Source: Sipunculus nudus
Lineage: Eukaryota; Annelida; Sipuncula; Golfingiida; Sipunculidae
Direction: 5' to 3'
DNA length: 64,000 nt
Assembly (NCBI GenBank): GCA_026874595.1
Contig: CM049307.1
Location: 59,344,870-59,408,869 of the forward strand
Shown one piece after another: positions 11,923-25,400 of the stretch (the stretch's first letter is position 1; each line of letters begins with the position of its first letter). Below the pieces are notes generated by a model. It made no database searches. It was not told the origin of the DNA and was given only the letters and a program-made list of their open reading frames with translations. A program made the position numbers and the translations under genes.

Positions 11923-13355
11923 ATAGAATGATTGGGGTGTTAACTGCTGCGTGAGGAGTATACCTTGACTGAGTGATCATGGTTCATATAATTGCATCGG
12001 GCTCATCGAAGAGTTGATCAGCCATGCTTATTGCAAAAACCACTGATTTGATCTGTGTGAGGCATACCCATTAAAATTCATTAATCCTTTAAAGCTTTAA
12101 TTCTTTTACAAAATATCTTACTTTTTTACTTGGCAGTCATGGTCACAAATCTCCCGAATCAGCAGAAATCATCACGGCTGTCACACAGACATAGTTATGA
12201 TGTCTGGATATGAAAAGATCATTTTTATGAACAAAATAATTGATTCAATATTTTAGGCCTTGGCACTTTGATATTTGCAGAGTATACACCTCCTGAGTAC
12301 ATGCACAGGATTAGGTATATGGTAATATTGCATTTAAAAATCAAACTAACCTTATTGTTACAGTCACTCCAAGGTGAATATATTTTAAAAGCTAAAATTC
12401 AAGTTGCTTAGCAACCAGTTATCCCTCCATTTTCTGAAGTGATAAATTTACAAGTGATGTAATGGAGACCTGAGGCAAATTATTTTCTTAGTACCTCTTT
12501 CTTAGTATCATCTTTCATTCTAAAAAGCTATTTTTTTTTTGTTTTAATGGTTTCAGTTGTAAAATTTGTAAAACATATGTTTAAAATATCTCATAAAACT
12601 TTATTTAATGTAATATTTTCATATAAGTTAAACACACTTTTCTTTCCATTCTACCAAGGAAACTTTTGGGTTTAATTGTTTTTATAAAAAGAAATTATGA
12701 CATGTTAACAGGGGTGTTGAAAAAGATTATTGGTGAAATCTGGTTATTTTGATCAACAAAGCAGTGTTTGAGAAAACAAGATGTGTTTTGAGTATTTGTT
12801 TTAAGTAAATACTCCTATCAATACCAACTAACAGATATTTTCTGGTCATGGTCATATTCATTATTCTAATAGCAAGGGTGTGACTTTCTAGTTAGACATA
12901 CTGACAAGCAGCTGTGACCATAATTATTGTGTCAGGAGCCATTTGATAAAAAATGTGGGAGGTTGCTCATGTTTGCCATATTTGATTAGTTTATATCATG
13001 ACATTCATATGTCTGCACTGGCATAATAAATTTTTATACCAAACAGAATATAGTACATCATTGAACATGGTCTTTTTCAGGTCAGTATTTTGTACCAGGA
13101 AAGTCTACCATTATGATCTCATAAATTGCTTATCTTGTAATATTATACAACATAAAAAAGGGAACCATTACCAATGCTAGCAGTGATTTTATGCAAGACA
13201 CTCAGGACAGCTTACAAAAAAAAATTTAAATGCAGTGAACAGTTGGATCACTTTAGGTAAAAGGAGAAATATGGAAAAGAAAAGGCTTTCTTGCTTATAT
13301 TGATTGCCTACATCATTCATATTATAGATGATATATTGTTTTGTTTTTTTTCCAG
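11923..13355. other. Sequence upstream of the first recognised myosin exon
   Basis: Probably intron. The exon at 13356 begins inside a codon, so an earlier exon must exist, but none with myosin-like coding and splice sites was recognised here. The sequence is AT-rich with no repeat ends noted. Confidence 0.5.
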
Positions 13356-13419
13356 GACGTTGACTGATCAGACCATACTGAGAAATCTGAAAGTCAGATA
13401 TGAAAGGGAACAAATATAT
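13356..13419 (+). CDS. Myosin exon a (residues 1-21)
   Basis: Acceptor TTTTTTTCCAG, donor GTAAGT. It encodes [21 protein letters not shown], the motor segment just before the [15 protein letters not shown] strand. The first base completes a codon from an unseen upstream exon. The following intron is phase 0. Confidence 0.88.
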
Positions 13420-16400
13420 GTAAGTCTAGTTATTTTCTTGATTATGTTTTGCTCTTTGTAAAGGGGCCCATTCACCTACCTTTTGAAAAAGAATTTATGT
13501 GATTTCTGGCTTCCTCTGTGTATACGTCAATGATCTAAGGGATAATTCTGGTTACAAAAAGTTCTTATCGTGGCTTCATGAAGTTATAAGCATAAATATA
13601 AAATCAGTACCTTAAATTTTGCATAAATTTGACCATGGCACATTTGCTTCCTGTAAGCACTGTTGATATAATTTTCATATGATGCACACATAAATATTTC
13701 TTCAGCTTGTTAGTTTTGAAAGTTGAAGGAAATTGGCAAAAAACTGTATCTTTTATTAAAGTTTTATGTGACCATGTCACACCAAGGTTCTACCTAGCCC
13801 CTCTTCAGTCACCTGTATGTCACCTTGTTGACCTTTCAGGCAAAATTATGCAGGCTTGAGGCGGGGCATATACTGGGCAGCCAGGCAGCTTATGGCTGGC
13901 CACAGTTGATCCAGGTGTCCAACCCAACTCATCTATTAATTGTTTTGACCAACAAAATTACAATAAACAATAAATAAATTAATTTTTAAAGGTCTATAAT
14001 AACAACTTTAAGAAAAATTAATAGAAAAGGAATTTGATAGTTGATGAGTAACAGGCAATTACTGATGTTGTATGGATTTTGTATGGATGGATGAAAATGT
14101 ATTCGAAATAACACCATGGAGTCACCTATGGTATTTTTCATTTCAATTTTTATAATGAAGAAAAGATAATTAAATTTTATTGTTCTTTACTTTTAGGGAT
14201 TATATGAAAGAAATTAATGATAGACAAAGATGCAATTGATAATATTAATGTAAATTTCCAGGTCTTTTCCAAGTGTTTCAGCTTATTAATTTATATTTAT
14301 TGCAAAATTTTAAAAAAATTATGTCAAAATTTTCAAATTATACTCCTTCAAGTACTGAATAAAGATGTCAATTTGTTTCACTAATCATTTTAAGACTCGT
14401 GGCTGTATCAGCTGCATTACGACTGTAAATAATCAAAATTTATATTATTGGTTCCTTTATTTCAGTTAATAAAATTAAACTTGCCCATCTCTAGTTTTCT
14501 CCTTGTATAATTTATAGGGTGTTCTTATACTTATTTTAAAATTTTTATATTGGTTTCATAGGTAAGATTACTTTTAATTTTTTTCTGATACATTTAAAAA
14601 AATATTTGAATGTGATAAAAAAATTAGAGCTTAGACAAGTTCTCATTATGATTCTATAATGTTAATAATTGTCACAAGACTCTTTCTTTGTCTAGTGTGT
14701 AGAATGGTGTGAAAGTAGTCCAAAGTGAATATAATAGTTATATTTTTTTAAATATAAATTAAAACCATAAGACCAGGTACTTATGATCATTATTTAAATT
14801 TGTGAACTTTGTATATTTTGGATTCTCAACTACTTTGTTTGGCTGAAACATAATAAATACCAGACATGGTGCAAATGGGTATTTCTACAAAAAATGTCGC
14901 ATTTCATGTCCAGAAACTATATTTGTTACTGAGAAATTAGCAAATGCTAAAAATGACATGTATAACCATTCAGATTGTTGCTAAAGATATAACCATTATT
15001 ATGAGATAAAAATAAATTAAATCAGGGCAGAAATACATACAGAAAAAAAGCTGCAAATGTTACAACACCCATAAATTTCCGTTGTCCCTTTCTCTCGGAT
15101 CTTAAATTCAAAACGGCGTTTTTCTGTAACCACTGATACATTTATATAGATTTTGTTTTCCACGTTGTCACAGCGGTGAAAGTTTATTAAGATGATATTT
15201 TTGCTTGATTTTTCATGACCATTTTGTTTTTAATACAAAAATTTGGATATAAAAAGTATGTCTCCCAAAATATACTCGGCACCGTTACCTGACCTTTTGA
15301 CCTTGCAGCGCGTGAACAGAAACCACTTTGCTGATGCAGGGAGCAGCATTTATTAGAGTTCAGGATATTTTGAACACATAATCCACAAATAAATTTAGTA
15401 ACTGTCATATCAGTGTTCTCTGTTAATCATTAAAGGGTTAAAAAAATCACCGTATGTTTATTTGGACTCGACACTGTTACACCTGCGAAAAATTAACCGT
15501 CACATATAACACTTCGAAAATGGCTTCCTCTTGTTGTTCATGTAGTGATAACTCGTGCTGCCCTCTTAGGGACGGTATGGAAGTAATTTTTGTCCTGCAT
15601 TTGACGTATAGATGAAAAAATTTCAGCACTGATACCACTCGAAACCGTTATCTGCATGAAAAATAATGGTGTTGAGAGCAAGGTAACGGTGTCGAGAACT
15701 TGGTATTAAATCCAAATTATTGAAATAGAATTTGAAACATGTTATGGGCTAAATATTTTAAACATTTGCGTTTCTCCTATTTAAACAGGCATTTGCTTGT
15801 TTTAATACATAATACTGGTATTCAAGTAGTCACTACGGTTATTTTTACTTCAGAAGCTCGACTCCGTTACCTATGCTCAATACCATTATCTATGCTCAAC
15901 ACCATTACCTAGAGGATTTAAAACAATGTTTAAATTTTATTTTCTGTGCATTCAAAAAAAATAACAAGGTATTTCGACTCAAATTCTGAAGGTAGATGTA
16001 CCAAAGTACTTTGTCTGGTAAATCCCTGCAAATGCACCCCTCTGGAAGCAAAAATAGGAATAGAGACAATTTTTGTTTTCAAAAATTAATTAAAAAGAAG
16101 AAAATATGTTCTTTTTTTACACACTTTTTTTTGTTAAATTCATAATTGAAATTTATGTTTTGATTTTATCAAACGCTATTAATTTTAAATTTTATCGAAA
16201 ATCACAAAAAAATCTAGTCAAAACAATTTCAGAAATGTGCAAGTGAGATTTTACTGCGTGTCCTGGTGTCAAGAAAAAGGTTCATATTTTCCCCTTACCT
16301 GGACTATTTATAAAAAAAGGAAACTGAAAAGTGCACTACTTGCATTATTTTACAATTCTAACGATATTTTTCTACAAATTAAGTTTTGTTATATCAAAAT

Positions 16401-19400
16401 CAAGATTTAAAAAAAAATCACCAAGAAAACCCTTGAAATGCGACGTTTTCTGTAGAAATACCCAAATACTTTGCAAATGTATTTAGATATGAATATGAAT
16501 ATGTACTCCATAATTTCATGCATAAGAATAGGAATACAGGTAAAAATGAAAGTATTTGACACACATTTCAAGACAATGCTAAGTGGCACAGGTGGTGTCC
16601 ACACCAGTATCCTTGTGCCTCAGTACCTGTCACCCGTAATTCCTTTGGTCCCTGTGAAATGAGAGAATTGAGTTATATTGTACAATATACAGGGATATGT
16701 GGTGTTCATTATCTATCTGCTTATGTAAGATTTACCCACAGGGTACATGGTTGAAACTTGAGTGAACAAGGACCATGAGTTCAAGTCTACATACAGTGAA
16801 ACATGTGTTATGAGACTATTCATGGGACTGGCCAAAAGTGGTCTTAATTCACAGGTGGTCTTATTAGAGAGGTCATTTATAACCAATGTGAATAATTTTG
16901 ATTCACCCTAGGGTGGTCTAAATAGTCAGGTGGTCCCATAAAACAGCTGGTCTTTCAGGCATGTTCCACTGTAATTTATTGTTACCGTTAATGAACATAT
17001 AACTTTGCCTCATAATCAAAAGTAGTTAATTACTCTCATTAAAGAGCTTGAAAGAAAAAAATAGTCAAGTCCATGTATTAATTGAAACTTAAATCACAGA
17101 GAAGTAAGTTTGCCAGACTACAAGAAATACTGATTGGAAAGACCATTTCATAATTACTGTTACATTTTAATTAAGTGTGCTCTTTCATGTAACATTATTT
17201 GTAGAGGTAAAGTCGATCTTGTTACATCATTCAAACTATGTTTAGAATGTTGACTTAATAAATCAGTTGTTTCTTTACAAAGAATATTGAAAATGTAAAG
17301 GATTGCCAGTGGAATAATTTATTTATTTTCTCACTGGTTTTCTCTCCGACTGATTCATAATTTAATCAAATGAAATATTGCATACTTGTTTCATAACAGA
17401 TCAGATAATTATGAATTATAGATAGATGTTTTTTCAGCTTGTTCTTGCATTTACCTTTAAGCCATTATCCCCCAGCCATTTGGAAACAAATATCCTTGTC
17501 ATTATCTAATTCATGCTGGTTTGAAAAATTTTATGCTTAATTTATGCCTGGTAAATTTCAGAATTTAATTTAACTTTTAAAGTAATGTATCAAGAATATG
17601 CATATATATCAAAACATGAGATGAAAACGTTTTAAATGTTAGATTTAATATTGTGGAGGTTTTCAGCAAAGAATCACCTTTAATTATGGCCAGCTATTTA
17701 CCAGCCTTTCTTGTAGAATCGATTTGATAACTGGCTTAAATGGCTTACATATTAATGAAATGCAGATATTTCCTGTAGGAAAAGATCTTAAAATGCCTCT
17801 GCAATGGGTCTGTGAGCTTGTTTATATACAAGCTGTTTGTAAATATGGTACATGCGCCAATGTTGACAAACAGAAAAAAATGTAACCCAAGGTGGTTAGT
17901 TGCATATATGTGCAGAAGCTATAAAGTCACTAGTTGCAAAGAGGCCTTTCAAAAATTATGGTTCTTATGACCATCCTCCCCAACATGTTATAAATACAGT
18001 ATATAAAAAAAAGCCAATTTGCATAGGATCTGGGTTTTCTGGCTTATTTCCATGAAAGGTTCAAGGGTTAATCTTTAGTAGATAGACGTCAGATATCAGA
18101 AAAGGGCTCTTTAGAAATCAACCATACCCTTTCAGTTATATTTAATTTGAAGAGGGTTGATCAGCTCAGCATTCTTTCAAGTAAAATTGCAATAATAATC
18201 AGATTTAGTAATCTTGGCCTGAAAGATATACAGTGGAACCCCACAATTATACGACCACCTTTTGGACTGACCATAGTGGTTGTATTTGTTAAAATTCTAA
18301 GTTACATGAATCAAATATTCCGGACCAGGAAAGGTGGTCGTAATTGCTTGAGTGGTCGAAATTGTTGGGTGGTCGCAAGGCGGGGTTCCACTGTATGTAA
18401 ACTCTAACCTTACTGTCCTTAATATTATTAACCTGTGTTTGTATAAGGGTTTCAGCAAGTACAGTTTGGTTAAGTTTGGAGAATGGATACATTTCCCAGC
18501 ATTCCTTGCTGTACCTACCTCCAAGGAAATCAAACTTATGTTTAAACTGACATCATAACATGTATCCACATAATTATATGCCTCATGTATGATGTACCTA
18601 CTGGTTTTATGGGGGGGGGGGGGGAGGGGTTCTTGATATAAAATGTAAGTGCCCTGAGTTAATTGGCTTATAAAAGGAGTGTACATGTATTTGCACTTAC
18701 TCAGCATATTTCATGTCTTGTAACACATGTATTATAATCTCACCTTGGTGTACTTGAATCCTGTTAACTTATATAAATAGAAATAGCTCAGGGTCACTTC
18801 ACATAAATGTTCAGTTGATAGTGAGGGTTGAATACTGAATAGCTGCATGTATACTCTTAATTTAATCCCTTACTATGTCTTTGTCAGTAGTAAATCAGAT
18901 TGAGTTAGTTAAGGGAGCAAATTGTAATTGGATGTATTTGATTGGATTTTGCAGGAACATAAAAACATAAAAATTGAATTACTACACTAACTTACCTTTC
19001 CCATTCTATTTTCACTGGTTTATATATGTACCTGTATGTCTGTCAGTGTGCGTGTCTGTTCATCCATTTTCAGTTATCTCTCATGGTCTTTTTACCAATA
19101 TGACAAATTTTGGCTGTATCAGAGAATGTTAATTATGTGATGTATTATTGACTTGACAATAATGTTAATGAATGGATCAGATTGGTGTATTCAAATGTTC
19201 CCATTACTGTTGTTCTGCTTATTTCAGACATACACAGGGAGTATCCTTGTTGCGGTCAACCCATACAAGATGTTCAACCTATATGGACTGGACATGGTCA
19301 AAAAGTATGAAGGCCAAATCCTGGGAACACAGCCACCGTAAGTTATATCAGAAATGTTTCATCAGATTAACAGAACTCAACAGTACATAACTTCTTTGAA

Positions 19401-22400
19401 AATTATTGAACATAATTCATATTTTTAGTAACTTGAAAATTGGAATTTTTCTTTTTGATATATTTTACCAGGTTTCTTAGAAAAGTTTTTTTTAAGAAGG
19501 AGTCTGTTTAATATGAGAGTATGACGTATTTGTTTGGTTTATATCAGCAAGAACTTTAAGCCATATGTATTTGCATGGCAGTCACTCAGTTGGCATTTGT
19601 CCATGTTACATCACTAAAAATTACTTTTTTGTCACACGTAGAAACCCTGTCAGATCATACCAGGGAAAGCATTGGTCATGTAAAACAAATTAGGACATGT
19701 GTTTACCATTATATATCGCTTTACAAATAATAATTATGTAACAGATAGGAGCCAAGTAGATTTGAAGTAAAGATTTTAAATAAACATTAAACAATTTTAT
19801 TACTCTTTTGCGACAACTTTCTATTTGCAGGCACCTGTTTGCCATTGCCAGTGCTGCTTATTCCAAGATGAATACTGCCGCTGAGAACCAAGTCATAGTC
19901 ATCTGGTAGGTGACCTTGACTTTTTTTCAAGGACATAAATATAGCTATAGTTCAGTGTTCCTTCAGATTAATATCATTCGGGGGTAATCTGTTGAGAAAA
20001 CACAGGGGAAACTTATATTTCAGTTTCACTTCCACATGAATGGTATGTATGTATTACTCTAAAATATTTATGTTAATAAAATATTGCTTTATTACTGACA
20101 TTTGTGATATATTCTGTTAAAGCCTGATATTTATAGGTGTGATTTGACACCTGTATACAGGTAAATTATCATATATTATTACCATGTATTATTCATTTTC
20201 AGTGTATAAATATACTTGTAGACATTCAATGTTCCCACACCTGAAAAAAGTCATGAATTTTGAAATGTAAAAAAAAAATCAGTACTGAAAAAGTAAGGAA
20301 TATTTGAGAATTTTCAGTGTCTTTAAAAATTCATGAAATTGTATTTACAAGCTGTCTTAATATTTCTTTTTATCAATATTGCTTGTTGTTCTTAAATTAA
20401 TAATGATTTAATGAAAGGTTGCAAACACAGAAAAATGCCTCAGTTATGGTAAAAAGGTCATGCATTGTTTACATCATGAAAGCCAGGGAAATCAGACAGT
20501 CTTGAAAGTGTAAGAACACTGTTCATTTTAACTAAAAAAATGTATGACCCATTGGGTTACCATTTGGGAGAAAGGTACATTGTTACTGTATATGCCAAAG
20601 TAACAATTATTTTACGTAGTTAGGTGTGGGGCTATGAACCTATATTCCCACTTAAACAGTTCCGTGGACCTCAGTGTCTTCTGCTCAGGGGTAATGTTAT
20701 TTAATAATATACAACTGAAACATGGCAGCACAAGGAAAGAAATGAATAATTGTTACCATATGGAGCACCAAATCGTACAACATATATACAGTGTACAGTG
20801 GAAGGTCACCATGGCCAACATGCAGAAAGTTAACAGTTGCCTCACGCCACCTGTGATGCTGTCTGAAATTTAATTCTGATGAAGAGGAAGGCCTGCTTCA
20901 GTATGCATGCTATAAATTAGTGCATTATGAGCTTTGCTGATGCTAAAATTGACCTATCCATGAACTCTGTGCAAAGTTAATCGCATATTCATTCAATAAA
21001 TAAACATAAGCATGGGACTAAGGAGAAACCAATCATGTGACCTTAAACATTGTAAATTGTCAATCATCTGACAAAAACAAAATTTTGCATAATTTGAGAG
21101 AGTTTTGTCAAACAGAACACGTGTAGTCTGTAAATACTACCAGTACCCATGTAGTCATGTTTTTGGGGATATTTTATTAAACGAAGGAGACAGTATAAAA
21201 AGTTTCTAGGCTATAGGTTGCGGGAGCCATTCCTCCGACTACCAAGTGAATAATAATGTCTTACCTGGCACATAATTTGTATGGGACAAATAATCCAATA
21301 TATATTGCAACACAGTTCATATATGACTGCGATATAGTAAACAATGGTCAGGTGATACCAGTTGATGACGTCAGTCAATAGGACGTCATGCGACATCGCC
21401 CTGTGTGACGTCATTATTTTGTTATAATCAGCTCTCGCTACCATAGGCATGGAAGTCCATATGTGTAGAAGCTTTTGGGGGCTTATTATAATAATAAGTT
21501 AAAAGGGCGGAGCATTTGGGCTGTGGTGAATAGGTCAATTGTTCCAGTGTCTTGACACTCCTTGGCATCTTGAAAAACAACTGGGAGATATACAGATGAT
21601 CCAAGTAAACCAAAAGTGGACTTAAAGGGACATAATCAGGAGCAGTATTATGCCTTTTCTTTCACATTATCAGTTCACTTTTCTTTATACCAAAGTTTCA
21701 AGGCAAAACCATCCAAGCACATGTTTTCAGTACCTCCCATTGAGCCGTTTACACCTTGTTATGGGTTTGTGTGTTAGTAAACACAGCCCACCTATGTCTG
21801 TTTCCAATAACATTGCCACATGACTGAAATCCGATTTTGCACATGCTCAACAGATCCCAAACAACTAGCCCATACATGGACATTCATGTCCTCTGATATA
21901 TCCCTGTGGAATGGACATGGTCCATGGGCTGAATGTAAATTCATTGTAGAACCTGTCGCAACAGATTTGTTCGATTGCGCCTGGTCCACTTTTTTTAACA
22001 CTTGTGTACAGGAGAAAGCCAATGGTTTCACTCGGCAATATTTTGACAGGTGTAAATTTATTCTAAAGAGAAGATGCTATTTTTCATGTTAATTCAACAA
22101 GGTTTATAGGTGATTAGACCCCTTTAATATTATGATTTTGATATTGATGGGTATTTGGTGATTATAATGGAAAACAAGTGAATGAGGTTATACAGCTAAA
22201 CCAAAGAGGAAAAAAATACTGGACTGTATGTTAATATTGCATTGAGTTTTGCATCGATGATATGTTAATATTGAACTGACCTTTGCGCCAATGATATTTA
22301 GGCAGATGCGTTTAGGAAATTATCCTTCAATCAATGTCCAATCCTTTATGATAGAGATAATGACATCTTTTAGATGACAAAGAAAAATTTGATTCCTGAT

Positions 22401-25400
22401 GAGGGGTTTCATCACGATAGTGAAACTAAAGTTGAGTCACCCAACCTCAAACATATTACATCCGGAATGAAATGGGTTCAGTTCAATATTTGCAGAACAA
22501 CACTCCAGTTTTCTTGTTGTCAGTGTGCTTTGTTATTGACAGTGCCAATGCTGAATTAAACATCAAGGGAATAAATATATTTCCAAACTCACTGTGACAA
22601 AAAGCCATTTTATTGATTCATTGATGAGGCATTAATCGTTGAGTGACTGACTGTACACAGAAAACGATGGAGTTGACTTCTCGCTCCAGAGGAGATATTG
22701 ATGAGGAAAAGCCCAGGTCTGAATGAACCACTCCAGCGCAATTTCCGTCTCTCCCTCTGGAGGCAGTAAACTGGGCTTTTTACTATGCCATCATTCAGTG
22801 AGTTTCGTTGCTGGTGTTTGCCCAGGCATAAGTAACTCCCATCCAAATTTGAAATGTTTCAATATTTATGTGACAATTTATTTGGAGGTAGACATGTGGC
22901 AATTTGCTGTTGATCAGATGTTTTCATTTATTTATGAGGACATACATTTGAAATTATCTGTATGAGTAGGACTGTCCTAAATTGGAATTATAATATTAAT
23001 CAAGGAAATAATTTATTTGTTAATATTGTCATTATCAAAAATGCTGATAATGATAAAGATAAAATACAAGTAAAGTTGTTTAAGAAGTTCATGGTCACAA
23101 AATTGTTAAATATTACATCACATTTTATCTTTTATGGGGCCCAGTCACATATAAAGCATGTTGAACTAACATGAAAAATAGCCTTTTCCCTTTAAAATGA
23201 ATTGGTATCTGCCAAACTATTGCCCTGAAACCGTTTGCTTACTCCGGTAAACAAATTTTAAAAACAGTGCACCGGGCGCGATCTCATATGTAAACATAAA
23301 CACAGCGTATGCATCGCAGGGCTACAACGTGTCGTTCTGGAGATTTTCTGACTTCTTGGCCCAAAAAATGAAATACATGTTCCTGCTGGCTCAAACATCA
23401 CTTGTTGCGACTCACAATCTGACCTCTGGTCACGCAGGATTTGTTTTGGTAAACAAACACACGTGGACTGTTTGTCAATAACAAGCCATAACAAGGTGCT
23501 GAAACACCGTATGCGAGGTACTAAGCCTGTGCTCTGGGATGTTTTTGCTGGTAAACTTTTGTATAAAGCAAGACTGAACTATTAGTGTGGAAGAATAGGC
23601 AAAATATTACTCCTGATTATGTCACTTTAAAGTTGAATCATAATATGAGATGACATCAGTATCATGTTCCACTCAGTGATCAAATTACTGTATTCAATAT
23701 AATGAGTGTCCCTAGCATTCTCAAAATGGATTTTATAAAATATTTTTTGTACCCCAAAAAGCACCCCATGTACCGTTCTAGGCTGCGATATCATCTTTTT
23801 TGGAGGATTCTGGGGAAACTTTTAGTTACTAATTTAAGGAAAATTTCCTTTCTTTAGCTAATATTTATGGGCTTGGAACCCTTGACATAATTTCCAAATC
23901 ATTAAGTGAAGTGGCAAAATAATGGTGACTAAAGTACTGCCAAAGTTTTAAGTGAGAATGGCACCGGTATTTGGCTTTCCTATCATACTGTTTCACATAA
24001 ATATCTGTTTTTGTCCTAACCTGAATATAGAGAAAGAGGAGAGTCTTGTCTGGTAGTGAGCACAAGTATTCAAAGGTACAGCAAATGAATCTTCTTGACA
24101 TGATATGTCTAGAATTCATTAAAGGTGCCCATTCACCCAACTTTTGAGAAAGAATTTTTATGATTTCTGGCTTCCTCTGTGTATATATTATTTATCCAAG
24201 GGAAATTTTGATTCTGAAAAGTTCTTATTCTACCTCCTTGAAGGATGTATATACTTTTTTGTCAACAACATGCTTGAAAATACAGCAGTGTCCACAAATG
24301 GGAAAAATATGAAACCTAAGGTGGTAGGTTGCATATATGTGGAGGTAGAGAGGTCACTTGTTGCAAAACGCCAGTTGCAAAGCTCTGGCTTTTCTGACTT
24401 GCTGGCAGATGCCCTTGTTGTATTTGTTTTGATTATTATGGGGTGCAAATTGTAAACATGTTAAACATTTTTCTAAAAGCTCCAAGGGATTACCTTTGGT
24501 TTATAGAGGTCAGATAGGTGAATGGGCACCTTTAATAAATATGTAGAGTAAGCAAGAAATCACATAAATCTGATAGAAGAGGTATGTGAATAGCTGGCTT
24601 TAAGTTTAAAATTTAATAGGATCTGCCCTGCCCCATATGTCTTGTGGCTCATCACAATAATTAGAGGATTTTGGTACAGTGCTAATTGAAAACCAGAAAT
24701 CATTTCTTGGCCAGAAAATATGTACATTAGTGCTTGGTAAATTGGGCCTTGTATTCTTCTATTGTAGTACTTTTGAGCAGGTGTTGATGAATCAATAGAC
24801 ATAACAGGAGAACACTGGCATGTTAATTACTATGCTAATGTTGTTGATGTAGTCAGGTGATTGCTCTTGAAGCACGGGTATCAATCTTATCATCGTATAT
24901 TGATCTTTAATGGCATTCCAGGGATCCAAGCTCTTCCTTTGTGACTTGACCTTAAGGTCACAGGGTTGTATTCAATTTCTCATACAACTTCTATAAAAAG
25001 GTTTGAGTTTGGCCCATTTTTAAAACACTTTACATCCTAATTTTAAACACGTTTCTTATTTATTTGTCCTTATTTATTTTAACAAGGTAACAAGGCTATG
25101 AAATAAGAGCTTTTGAATCTCCTTCTGTTCTGGCACATATAGAAAGAAACCAGTATTATCTCCTCAAATCAGTCCCAAATAAGCTTTTGCACACCATGTT
25201 TTATTAGCAACAGAATAAAAATACATGGCCATGAACCTTTATTTTATTATATATTGTGCCTGACATATTATACAGTATAATTTCAAAATAGACCTTTTCC
25301 ACGAGCATGTACACTTCACGTAATGGTCGTCTGCTGGATTCATGTCCTGAGAGCTAGGATTACGGGTTTTGTTAAATGAAACCAGATACATGCCACAGAC

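Noticed and set aside
18440-18556. Possible extra exon ([15 protein letters not shown])
   Set aside because: A CAG precedes it, but no donor follows and myosin exons a and b already join seamlessly across this intron.
18297-18707. 136-codon minus-strand ORF
   Set aside because: Runs through a poly-G tract and the MITE at 18229-18396; no splice or protein features.
24144-24455. 103-codon plus-strand ORF
   Set aside because: Lies wholly inside MITE family 2; related copies do not keep the frame.
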